DNA of 64,000 nucleotides from NCBI RefSeq assembly GCF_904849725.1, contig NC_058524.1, positions 491,233,763 through 491,297,762 on the forward strand, given 5' to 3'. Positions 10,801-21,126 of this stretch are shown piece after piece. The translations under genes were made by a program, and so were the position numbers. This stretch comes from Hordeum vulgare subsp. vulgare (taxonomy: Eukaryota; Streptophyta; Magnoliopsida; Poales; Poaceae). The notes beneath the pieces were generated by a model that worked only from the letters and a program-made list of their open reading frames with translations, had not been told where the DNA came from and searched no databases. Position 1 is the first letter of the stretch, and each line of letters begins with the position of its first letter.

Positions 10801-11500
10801 CACATGGAACATGATCTGATGCAGTTTTAGCTAAAGGCAGCACCTGTGTAAGTGGATAGTAAGATATCCAATTGGTAGAGGTGAAAAACCAGTCTAACTG
10901 CTCTAGGAGTGGAGTATCCTGCATGTTTGACCAGGTGTATGACCTACCCTTGAGGGGTAATTCAAGAAGACCAAGGTGACCAATAATCTCATTGAAGATG
11001 AAAACATCAGCACTAGGAAGATTTCTATTGGATGGAGAGCAAATAAAATTGAAATCTCCTAGTAGCAGCCAATTTTTAGTGACATGTATGTTTAGGTTAT
11101 AAAGCGAGCTGACGAATTGGTCTCTAGCCTCACCATGGCAGGGTCCATAAACATTTACCAAAGTCCATGTTTCACTATTGTGGTTGGAGGTGAAAGACAT
11201 AATTATTCCAAAACTTTGTGAGTCAATCAGGGTACCATTTAAGACCGAAGAGTTCCAGAGAATGATCAGGCCACCAGAGGCTCCAAGCGATGGACTATAT
11301 GCAAAGCGATCAAATTTTTTGGGGCAAAAATTCCTAATACTTCGATGATCAATACGCTACATTTTAGTTTCCTGTAGACAAATCGCCAAAGCCAGCCATT
11401 CATCAATTTTGTTTCGAACCGCTCTTTGACGCGCATCTGAATTTAACCCACGTACATTCCAGCAAAGAACTCGCCAGCTTCTCTTAGGTCGAATATCCAT
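7885..11500 (-). pseudogene. LINE ORF2: endonuclease, reverse transcriptase, zinc-finger region
   Basis: A likely start is ATG at 11500 (MDIRPKRSWRVLCWNVRGLN), the first Met just before the AP-endonuclease WNVRGLN motif. Endonuclease motifs follow: QETK, LVNVYGP, LLGDFN, YTWSN, LDWFF and SDHVP. The reverse transcriptase has PGPDGF, FRPISL, LKLDFEKAFD (motif A), RQGEPMSPLL (motif B) and an intact YADD catalytic box. The C-terminal part (8745-7885) has the WxxxC/CxxC/H pattern of the zf-RVT region (LCVLCHARIKEDRDHLFFTC). Breaks: TAG at 11357-11359, TAG at 10616-10618, a frameshift near 10390-10425, a frameshift at the T9 run 9372-9380, and TAG at 8767-8769. No RNase H is seen. In the family it nicks target DNA and primes reverse transcription. 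Confidence 0.9.
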
Positions 11501-11634
11501 AGGAACAAAGTTTAAAAGGAGAGGTGCAGCTACATAATAACTGACACAAACAGAGTGCAAAAGGCTGTAGCACAGAACAACCAACAACAAAATAGAGATA
11601 ACACCATATAAAGCCTCAATACATAAATGATCTT

Positions 11635-13227
11635 CTAATCATCATTGGGTGCGGGCTTGGTGGCAGCAGGATCTTCCATAAGAAGATCCATCGTCAGCTT
11701 CTCAGGTGCGATGCCAAGACTCTGGCTAACAGCTTGGGTGACACGAATAGGCGTTGCTGGTGAGATGGATTCCTCCTGTGGTGGTGGCGTCGCCTCATCG
11801 TTGTCAGCAGGCACCTCTAGGGGCCTAGCGCGAGGCTTTCGCTTCTTTGGCATTGGCATCGACAGTTCCTGCAGAACAGGTTTAAAGCCATCCCGTTTCA
11901 TCTATCCTCTGGTGCACCTCCGAACATCCGAGTCAACAAGAGGAGTGGACTTTCTGTGCTGCATCTTCTTCTTGGCACCTAGGGCTGAGAAGGAGAAAAG
12001 ACTCTCTGTGGATGCCGAGCTGCTATCATCAGCGTGAAGCACTCCAGCCATCATAGTGTGAGGAGCAGGGGTGCAGTCAGTATAAACAATACTAGACTTC
12101 CCATTGGCTTCATCAAAAGCAATGGACCAGGAGTGCTTAGAGAGCACAACAGGTGCAGCGGCAACCATTGGAAGATTGCGTGGAATGTGCTGTGCGCCAA
12201 AGACCCACAACAGAGATTCAAAAGATCTTATCCAAGTCATAACAGGGGGGAGTGGTGGACCATAAACCACCCGAACCGATTCGATCATCAAGTTGACTGG
12301 CTGAATGATGGGTTGCTGGTAGGGAATAATTGTCAGAGGATTAAACTGAAGTTGATCCTCACGAGCTTCATCATCGTCATCAGCATTGCCCGACTAAGGG
12401 TCCACATGATCCACCTCTTGCACTGAATCTGAAGAAGCAGGTTGATCAATAACCATGGATTCTTGATCCTGGTCAGGCACAGTCGACTGAGCTACCGACA
12501 CCTCAGCATGCCAAACCCAACCATCGTCTTCATGTTGATGCAAAGGCTCCTGGGGCTGATCTTGCATTGGTGGTGGGGGAACATCATTCCAACCCAGAGC
12601 AGGGTAGGGTGGCAGGGAAAACATCAGGTTATCTTGCTCAAGATGGCCCGACATTGGGTGGGGGTTGTCATTGAAGGGCATGGGGTCTTCATATTGGGGC
12701 ATATGCTCAGCAAAATTCACCCCAAAAATATAAAGCGGCGCGGACCAAGAAACCCTCGCTCCTCCTCAAGCAGCATATTCAGAAAATGTAACACTGCAGG
12801 GCACTAGAGTATCGTTTGGGAAGGAAGCAAAGACAATGGAGCGCACAAGGTACGGGTCGTCACTGACCCAATGATGGAATTCACCAAAGGTATTTACCGC
12901 CGCACGAAGATCCTCCGTATTGCGTAAATCCAGCGGTACCCCCAAAAACATCAGACAACCCTGACGAAAACCTGTAGCACCCCGAAAACCCTCGCCTTCA
13001 TTGTGCTTCATAAATCTCACAAAGGAGTCATTTCCTAAGTCTCGATGAACCATTTGAACAATAGCAAACCTTTCCCCAGCATCCCTAAGTTCAAAAAGGC
13101 CTACCCCCGCAATCCAAGGCTGGGTAGAGTGGACATGAAAACCCCTGTTTGTTAAAAGTTGAATGACCGCGTGTCGTAGCTGGCCTATCTGGTTGGCCGG
13201 CAGCGCACGCATAACCTCAGCCACCAA
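11635..13227 (-). pseudogene. LINE ORF1 protein (nucleic-acid-binding), three stops
   Basis: One reading frame runs from ATG at 13227 to a stop at 11635, broken only by TGA at 12766-12768, TAG at 12394-12396 and TAG at 11902-11904. The N-terminal part (about residues 1-153) has GFHVHSTQPWIAGVGLFELR and VSFVRH-like FVRFMKHNEGEGFRG, as in the conserved domain of grass LINE ORF1 proteins (DUF7597-like; recalled, not searched). The middle is acidic and proline-rich and the C-terminus has a basic PKKRKPRARP cluster, possibly for RNA binding or nuclear entry. In the family this protein coats the LINE RNA. About 45 bp separate its end from the preceding ORF2 frame. Absence of frameshifts suggests modest age. 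Confidence 0.75.
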
Positions 13228-13261
13228 GAACTTCTCATGTCATCAGGCAATGGAACCCCTA

Positions 13262-13690
13262 GCTACGCCACTGACCAAGAGTGCCTCTCATCGGAACCTA
13301 GCATTTTAGTTGGTTTTGGGGCAGGTGAGAAAATACCCGAGCGCAGTGCCTGAATCGATGCTCTCAGTCGCCGTCGTGCCCACCTCCACTTCCCGTCGTC
13401 GCCATGGCTTTGTCGTTCTGGATGCTCACCGCCACATCGCCTCTCGCATCAGCTGGATGTGAGGCCTTTGCTTTGTTGTAAGTGAGACACTGCGTGGTTG
13501 GTCTAAATAAAGAGGTTTCCTTAACTAGTCGTAGTATCGACTATGGGGACCACGTGTAGAAAACTCAGACCATGATGTTGCACACGCGCCTAGCTAAATC
13601 CGGTCTGCACGGCTGATGTGCGTTGTAAAATCGGCTGCCTAATTTGAACAATTTTTCTAAAAGAAAACACGGGGCATTTTCTATTTATTT
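13262..13690. other. Intergenic sequence between the two LINEs
   Basis: No gene is recognised. It contains no supported long frame or terminal motif. It is probably the continuation of the host sequence at 7064-7781 after the first LINE. Confidence 0.4.
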
Positions 13691-16600
13691 AAGTAAAGCC
13701 ATGAATCTTGTCGGGGGGATAACCCCCCACCTTTGTCCCTTCGGTTCTCACCGACTTTAGCCTACCTATGGCATATGTTGTGACTATTCACCGACAAATC
13801 TCTTCCTCAATTACATGCAAGATACAATCAGGCATTACAAAACGCCACACAACACACACTTCATCCCCCAAAGCTAACTTAGCTAATATATGAGCCGTCC
13901 TGTTTGTTGATCTTCTTCTCCAAGTGATCTTGCATCCCTGCCAGCCCTGCATAAGCCTCTTAATTTCTTCCACCAACGGTCCCACCGTAGACAGGTTCTT
14001 ATTTGCAGTATTGATCATATTTACAGCCTCACAACAATCAAGTTTGACATGGTTTTTCTGAATTCCTAATTCTTGTCCAAGTAGCAGTGCGTGCCGACAC
14101 GCCATTAGTTTTGTCATCTCCGAATTCGATGTGTTTGGAAAGAAGTGAGCTCCGGCACCCCTAAAGGGTCCATTGTGTTCTCTAAGGACCACCCCACCTC
14201 CTCCATGACATGTTAATTCAGAAATAGCTCCATCCGAATTTGCCATTACCCAACCATTCTATGGTGGACTCCATATCTCAAAAGACACTTTATTCGTCAA
14301 CCTTGATTTTTTCTGGACAACCTCATTCCACTCATCCATAAATCTAGACACCGAAATCGAAATTGCATGTGGCTATTTAATTTCAATACCTTCTCGAGCC
14401 TCGTTTCTGGCCATCCATAATCCACATATACCTTGCATGAGCATCTCCCTCTCCTCATCTCTCGTTGTATCCATCCAGTTCATAAGCTAGCGTCCAAGTT
14501 CATGATTCGTCTCCACCCTCTCTGGTAGAACTATGCTCTGGATTTCCCTCTTCTCTGAAAGATGTCTCCAAAAAAGTTGAGAGTGAGGACAATTCCAAAA
14601 TCTATGAGCTAGCGTTTCTTCCCTACCACATGCAACACAAAAGAGACGAGGCTTGATTCTTCGTCTATATAACTCTGACCCGGTAGCCAGCCCATCATTG
14701 CGAATCAATCTCGAGGAGTGGACCTTAATCTTTTTGTGGACATGAGTGCCCCATAATGCCAACCAATTCTTGTGAGAATTCACATTCAAGGATGCCTCCA
14801 GTTGTCCCGATCTTGCCCTTTTCATGTCCATTAATAAACGATATACCGGACGGACAGTGGACTCCCCATCCTTAGTATAGTTCCATGCTAAGTAGGCTTC
14901 TGTTCCTGGACCACCAACTGAAATTTGTTTGATATCTTTAGCATCATCAGGGGTGAACATCTCATCAACTTTAGCATAGTTCCGGCTCGAACCATCCTCA
15001 TTCAGCAAGTCACTCACTCGTGTGATACCTTGCATATAAATTTGGCCCAATGGTTGTAAAGAACCCTTTCTAGTTATCCACTTATCATGATGAATTAGAA
15101 CCTTAGATCCATCACCTATATGCCAAATTGTACGTTCCATGAGAAGATCACACCCAAATAGAATGCTTTGAAAAGTGAAAGATCCATTAGCGGGACAAGT
15201 AGCTTTCATAATAGAAGAGTCTTTGAAATATCTGGCCCTAAGGACTCATGCACATAAGGAGTTTGGAGACTGAAGAATCCTTCATGGTTGTTTAGCAAGA
15301 AGTGATTGATTAAAGCCTCGTAATTACAGAATCTCATCCCTCCTTCTCTTTTTGTCATACACATCTTGTCTCAAGCTATCCAATGCACCTTCTTTTCACC
15401 ATTTGTTGATCCCCACCAGAAGTTTGAAGAGATAGATGTCAGATTCCGACACATTTTCTTGAGAGTTGGAAACATCTCATAGTAAAGGTAGGAATTGCTT
15501 GGAATCCCTATTTACTAGCACTTCTTTAGAAGCTTTAGGAAGTCCTTGTCCTTTCCATCTTAAGACTTTTCCTTTTTAACTTTCTCTCACATCCTTGAAA
15601 GTACCCTCTTTTGATCTACCAACCACTATTGGTAATCCCAAATACTTCTCACTGAGGGCCTCAGAGTTAATACCAAGAATTCCCTTCAACATGTCACGAT
15701 TATTATCACAATTACCCTTCCCAAAGAAAATTTAAGATTTTTAACACGCTAACCAGATGCTTGTTCATATACAAGGAGAATGTTTCTGGGAGATTCCATA
15801 TTGCTTTGGGATCCTTCCAAAAACACAATACTATCATTCGCGGACAGAAGATGGGTTACATGGGGGCCAATGCTCCCAAAAGACACTCCACTAATTTGTT
15901 TATCACTCTAGGCTTTCTGTAGAAGAGCCGAAAAACCTTCTACATAGAATAGTAATAAGTATAGGGACAGTGGATCACCGTGTTGGAGGCCTTTGAACGG
16001 TAAGAAAAACTCTAAAAAACCTCCATTCAGCTTAACTGAAAATCTGGCTGTCTTCATGCATCTCATTATCATATCAATCCAGCCCCTAGAAAATCCATTT
16101 TTTTGCATCACTTATTCCAAAAAGACCATTCAAAACGATCGTATGCTTTCATCATATCCAATTTAACAACACATAAAGGATTCTTTCTCTTTCTGTATAT
16201 GAACGCATGCACACACTCATAAGCAACCAAAACATTATCTATGATAATCCTCCCTCGAACAAAAGCACTTTGTTCCTCTCAGATCAATATTGGAAGAATA
16301 TTATTGAGCCTATTAGCTAAAACTTTTGCAGCCACTTACAATACATTACAGAAACTAACAGGTCGAAATTGAGACACTAACTCCAATGAGGTAACTTTCA
16401 GAATCATCACTAGCACAGTGTCATTAAACGAAACTGGAGTTGGACCCCCCCCTCAAGAAAATCCTGAACAGGTCCACAAATATCATTATTTAGCAAAGAC
16501 CAGTTTCTTTGATAGAAGGGAGAAGGTAAACTGTCAGGTCCTGGCGCTTTGTTAGAACCCATTTGAAACAAAGCCTTCTCAATTCCCTCATCCGTAATTA

Positions 16601-17910
16601 GGGTTGTAAATTCACCATTCATATCGCTAGTAACCACTTCTTCCATTAAAGATAAAATCCTACCAGTCCCCGACGAGCCTTCAGACATAAATAAATTGGA
16701 ATAAAAAGATGCAGCCATAGCAGCATTTCATCATCAGCAATACAATTGCTACCATCCTCCCTCCGAAGAGCTCTCACAATATTTTTATCCTACGGTGACT
16801 AGCACAATTTTGGAAATATCTAGTATTCTGGTCTCCCTCTCGCAGCGACCCAACTCTAGATATTTGTTTATACATTATTTCCTCCTTCTCATACAAATCC
16901 CTTAGCTGGTCTTTCAAATCCCGAACCTCCAATGAGAAAGCAGAGACCAAAGCTCTCTTTTTAGTCCGCTGAAGCTGAAACTTTTTCTTATTAATCTGTC
17001 TCTTGACTGATCCGAAAACAAAGCGACCCCATTGCTGCATTTCTACTGAGACAGTGTGAAGTTTTTCACATGTATTATGTAAACCATGACATCTTGACTC
17101 TAAATTCTGCAAAGTTGAGTTAACCTTCTCATCATAATTTTCATGTCTAGTCCACATATCTTCAAACATAAATCTTGGGGGTGCCTGTTGATAAGCAACA
17201 TGAGCCGTCTCCCTTGCCCTAACCACAATTGCATTATGATCAGACTCCTCTGTGATAACATGTTCAACTTCAGAATTTGGAAATATAGCAAGGAACCCAT
17301 CATTTCATGCCGCCCTATCAAGCCTAACTTGAATATTGTGTGAGTCATGTCGTTTATTGTCCCAAGTGAATGGATTACCATGGAAACCAATATCAGCAAG
17401 TCCACAATCAGCAAGACACTCACGGAACTCATCCATCTGCGCAAAACTTCTTGGAATACCACCATGTTGTTCAGATTCGAGAAGGATTTCGTTAAACTCA
17501 CCAAGACAATGCCATGGATGGTCATCTTGCCTCCTTAGAAACCTCAAATCATCCCAAGATTTCCTCCGAATATCCACTCTAGGCTTGCCATAGAATCCAA
17601 TGACTCTACAAGCTTTACCTTCAAAGGCAACTACCGCATCAATGAAATATTGGCACCAAGGCCTCACTGTGACCTGAACATTTTCTCTCCACCACAAGGC
17701 AGTGCCTCCCCCTTTACCATTACAATCCACTTCAATATCCTCCTTGACCCCGAGACTCCATTTAATCCGTTCCATAGCAGTACGTTTTTTTTATTTCACT
17801 TAAAAATATCACCGCTGGGTTGTAGGGGATAATTAGTTCACGAAGTTCGCCCATTGTCGAGTCCAACCCCAAATCGTCAACAGTTCCAAGCAAGGACATT
17901 CATTGCTCCC
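13690..17910 (-). mobile_element. Second LINE retrotransposon, RNase H-bearing, decayed, minus strand
   Basis: Minus-strand fragments in several frames give endonuclease, reverse transcriptase, zinc-finger region and RNase H in the order expected for a plant LINE ORF2. No ORF1 precedes the endonuclease: the Copia LTR starts at 17942, about 40 bp before the ORF2 start, so the 5' part is missing or was never copied. At the 3' side a minus-strand AATAAA lies near 13685-13692. A G6/C6 hairpin (13713-13718 and 13723-13728) lies in its 3' region. It has many more breaks than the first LINE. Confidence 0.8.
13788..17903 (-). pseudogene. LINE ORF2 remnant: endonuclease, RT, zf-RVT, RNase H
   Basis: The start MNVLAWNC at 17903 matches the endonuclease N-terminus; a frameshift follows at once, and LGLDSTMGELREL continues in another frame. 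17775-17305 has VIGFYG, HGNPFTWDN and VRLDRA. RT pieces include SNKAPGPDSLPSPF (16718-16410) and FKGLQHGDPLSLYL (16111-15908). At the catalytic box the minus strand at 15844-15833 reads SAND where FADD is expected, so the first aspartate position is altered. 15209-14487 is the zf-RVT region (LFCVACGREETLAHRFWNC). 14246-13788 is an RNase H of the type fused to plant LINEs, with NSEMTKLMACRHAL, LDCCEAV and NRTAHILAKLAL. It is clearly inactive. Confidence 0.85.
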
Positions 17911-17941
17911 GGCGGCCCTGACTCTCAAGGTCCGCCGATCA

Positions 17942-18167
17942 TGTTAGAATAATACGAGAGACAACCATTGAGAGATGTGTAAAGTGAATCCTTGATCTTT
18001 CATTAGATGATTGTGGATATTTATACAGGTAGAAGGGGTGCCTTGAAGAGGCATCCGTTTAGGAGAGATGGCATGAACCGACGCGACGGTTGCGAAAAGG
18101 CAAATGCCTGTGGTTGGTACAATGGGAGATTCCCCCGTAATGAACACATGTTAATTAAGTTGTAACA
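17942..18167 (-). repeat. Copia 3' LTR (226 bp)
   Basis: It begins TGTTAGAATAATACGAG and ends GTTGTAACA, with TG/CA termini and a short TGTTA/TAACA inverted terminal repeat, next to the polypurine tract. The length is short, as in many Copia families. A partner LTR is not visible in the window. The five bases outside are GATCA (17937-17941). Confidence 0.8.
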
Positions 18168-18180
18168 CTCCCCCTAATGT
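18168..18180 (-). promoter_or_regulatory. Polypurine tract of the Copia element
   Basis: On the minus strand it reads ATTAGGGGGAG immediately before the LTR start TGTTACAAC. In the family this tract resists RNase H and primes plus-strand DNA synthesis. Confidence 0.8.
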
Positions 18181-20494
18181 ACACTTGTCCATAATATATC
18201 ATCATCTTGAAAGGTCTCCTCCAAAAACCTTGTGGGAAAAATGTGAGGAGTATACTGTTTGATATGTTGCTAAAACTCCTTCAAACCCAGTGGGGAAAAT
18301 AAGGAGAAAATGTTGCAACATATAATAGTTGTTGTCTCCCTTAACTCAATATGTGAGAACCATAGAGTTTAGAGGACAATAAATATGTCGTATATACTTT
18401 CCTGAAAACCCCGGTGGGAAAATAGAAAGTAGGACATATGATCTCGTGTTGATATTACCTCATTAAAAACCTTTATGAGAACTTGTATAATAAACTCATG
18501 AAGGGAAAAAGGGTATAATATGATGCATTGAACATGGATAATTCAGGAAGATACTCCCCTTGATTCTTTTAAATGTCAAAGCCGTCACATACCAATTCCA
18601 TGAACATAATTCTAGAATGTAGAAGTTGGTAGAGTCTTCGTGAGAAAATCAGTCACATGATTTGATTTGCAAGACATGCAATATAGCGATGTTGCTTATT
18701 GCATAACCTGTTTGCATCCTGGCAACATAAGAAAACATTATCGTTGATATAATGGTTGGTGGATGCAGCCATGAGGTATGTTTTGAAGACTCTTCATGAG
18801 AGGGCTACCACACCTAGTAGTAACACTAAACTTGTCTATGATCTGACATAGCGGGGATCTGATCAATGTATCCAATGGTATTGGTGTTCAGATTTCTGTG
18901 AAACTTGAAAAACCAGGACAAGATGTTTGATGCCTTTGGAGATATCGATACATATTCTTGAGTCCCAACCAATTGTGTTTGGTGGATCCAATGGCCTTAT
19001 GGAACGTTGAATCCCAATATCTCATTTCCATCGTCTCTTGGTCTAAATAGATCTTTCTCTATGTCTAGTGAATGAACTACCATGAGACTTATGGATGGAT
19101 AAGATTTGTCCACAATGAATTTCTCCAATATATATTGGATATAGACAACATAGTATACCATTATGTATGAATGAAGGTGCTCAAGTTGTAGTAACGAGCG
19201 GTATTTGGTTTACCCAAATCCTTCATTTTAAAGTCCGTCATTTAGATGATTACATGTGTCGTCACTGCAGACACACAAACATGGATAATCATCATTGTAG
19301 GAGTAATCCTTGTGTATAAGGATCTCACTACGTCGGTTGTACCATATTTACCAACAACAGTAAGTCGTATGATGACTTACTGTTTTTTACACAATGTATG
19401 TTGCATTTTGCATTTCGATTCATAAGTGAGATTCCATCGGGAATCAATCATATATGTCCGAATCTAGTGATCCACATGGATATGTGATCACTACATCTAT
19501 GAACTGCAGAAATAGATGATTTCGTACTACCAATGATATAAGTTACCGAAATGAGATTCCACCTTTGGAGAATAGTTGGGTATCTGTGTGAACCCTTGTG
19601 CTACAATACTTGCTCTTTGTTTCACCACCTGGTTGTTCTCAATTATGTTTCTAGAATAAAATTGGTGTAGGTATTGCTTATGTATATCTTCCCATCATTG
19701 AGCAATATCATTTCTACCTAGATTATATCCTTTGCTTGAGTTCAGTCGGAGTATTGTTCACACTTTGCCATGGCCATGGTCTTTGGATCTGAATCATTTG
19801 AAAGGTTTTTGCAATCTAGTTGCTAAATGTATGTCGACAATTGTAGACTTACGATTATATGATTCTCCAGAATCTATATACCAATATATAGTTGATTGAA
19901 ATATCGTTACCCATGGTGACTGCTAGTGATTTCCCAATGTGATTGAGTTGGGTATTCCGATGTCCCGGTCATTGTGTGCACTATGACCTGGGTTGGTGGA
20001 GGTTTCCCATCCACTTGGTATACTACCCATTAGGTGTGTGTCAATGTGAAGTTGACTTGCATTTAATGACTCATAGGCCTTAATATCCTTGCTCGCAAGA
20101 AGCTGAATCCTGATGTACTTTTGCCATGCATCTCCCCCTGTTGCATCGAACGGGGAGTGGAGTGGTTTTTGTTGATACCTCCACTCCTTCAGACGTACTT
20201 TTCTAGGATTGTAGGATTGGGTGACACCATTATAGTAAGTGAATATGGCAGGTTATTTTCAACGTTCTTTGCAAATCTTATGAACGCATGGTTTAGATCT
20301 TTGAGTATGTAGATTTGAGGCAGAAATGTGTTGAACATTCCACTAATTTCCTGGCATTCTTTATGGTACTTGAATTCTCCCCCTAATGCCTGGAAATATT
20401 CCTCATTTAATCAACATATTGGCATTGAATAACTCTCCATGCGAGGGCTTGTGGTATTGATGGAAATAAAATTATTCCTCACATAGATCCCAAC

Positions 20495-21126
20495 TAGGGG
20501 TGGGCGTTCGGTATAAACGGTTTCTACCATTCGATTTTTATTTAAATTCGGTTTACAAAATTAGAAACCGAAAATGACAACATATTATTGAAAACCAAAA
20601 ATTCGGTTAACCGACTGATTTGGTGCGGTATTCGGTTAATACCGAATGGACCTTGCCTTTGTGGATATTGGTCAGAGTACCTTGTAGTATAGCCGCAAGT
20701 CTGCACCTTAACTCATCAGGCAGCGATGTGGGACTAAAGTCTTGCTCGTCGGACTCTCGCACGCCCAGTGCTTTTTTGAGCGAAGAGTGACATGGGCTGG
20801 GTGATGCCGTCCACAAGGATATGGGGCCTTCACGCACATGTGGTGAGCCCAAGCTAGTGCATCATACGTGATTGCAGGCGCTGACTCACGAGCAGCCATG
20901 CTACGTTGATTACTTTTTGTCGTTCGCTACGTGGGCATCGAGAAGCTGTGTTCGTTGAGACTAATTCGGTTTTTGTTTTGGTGAATCGGTATTAAACCGA
21001 ACATGGCGAATTAAATTCGGCTAGTACAACTGAAAACCGAAATTTACTGTAGCAACAACAAAAACCAAAAATTTGGTTTTTCGGTATCGGCTTCGGTTCG
21101 GTCTTCGGTTTTTATGCCCACCCCTA
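20495..21126. mobile_element. Non-autonomous hAT-like transposon (632 bp)
   Basis: The terminal inverted repeats are TAGGGGTGGGC at 20495 and GCCCACCCCTA ending at 21126. A perfect 8-bp target duplication ATCCCAAC lies at 20487-20494 and 21127-21134. The TIR sequence and 8-bp duplication are diagnostic of the hAT superfamily. Subterminal regions are packed with TTCGGT/ACCGAA motifs in both orientations, as hAT transposase-binding sites often are. The GC-richer middle (about 20690-20945) differs and contains an snRNA-type promoter motif. There is no transposase. It inserted into the Copia element. Confidence 0.92.
20724..20734 (-). promoter_or_regulatory. Exact match to plant snRNA upstream sequence element (USE)
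   Basis: The minus strand reads GTCCCACATCG, identical to the plant snRNA promoter consensus RTCCCACATCG. A weak TATA-like TATACTAC follows after 32 bases, near the spacing known for Pol II snRNA promoters (Pol III types are closer). The downstream sequence does not match a U-snRNA I recognise. It may be a captured promoter piece or chance. Confidence 0.4.

Larger units (their letters stand above)
7782..13250 (-). mobile_element. L1-type LINE retrotransposon, near full length, minus strand
   Basis: Two consecutive minus-strand coding regions are arranged as in plant L1 elements: ORF1 (13227-11635), then ORF2 (from 11500 to 7885) with endonuclease, reverse transcriptase and a C-terminal zinc-finger region. 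The 3' side has an AATAAA signal on the minus strand near 7820 and only a short A-run, seen as TTTTT at 7782-7786. Similar sequence flanks both ends (CGGACCCCCC at 7771-7780 and TGGAACCCCT at 13251-13260), a plausible decayed target duplication. The element is inactive because both ORFs carry stops or shifts. Confidence 0.85.

Noticed and set aside
20607..20899. Minus-strand frames in the middle of the hAT-like element as a transposase remnant
   Set aside because: They contain none of the hAT dimerisation or catalytic motifs and are under 85 codons.
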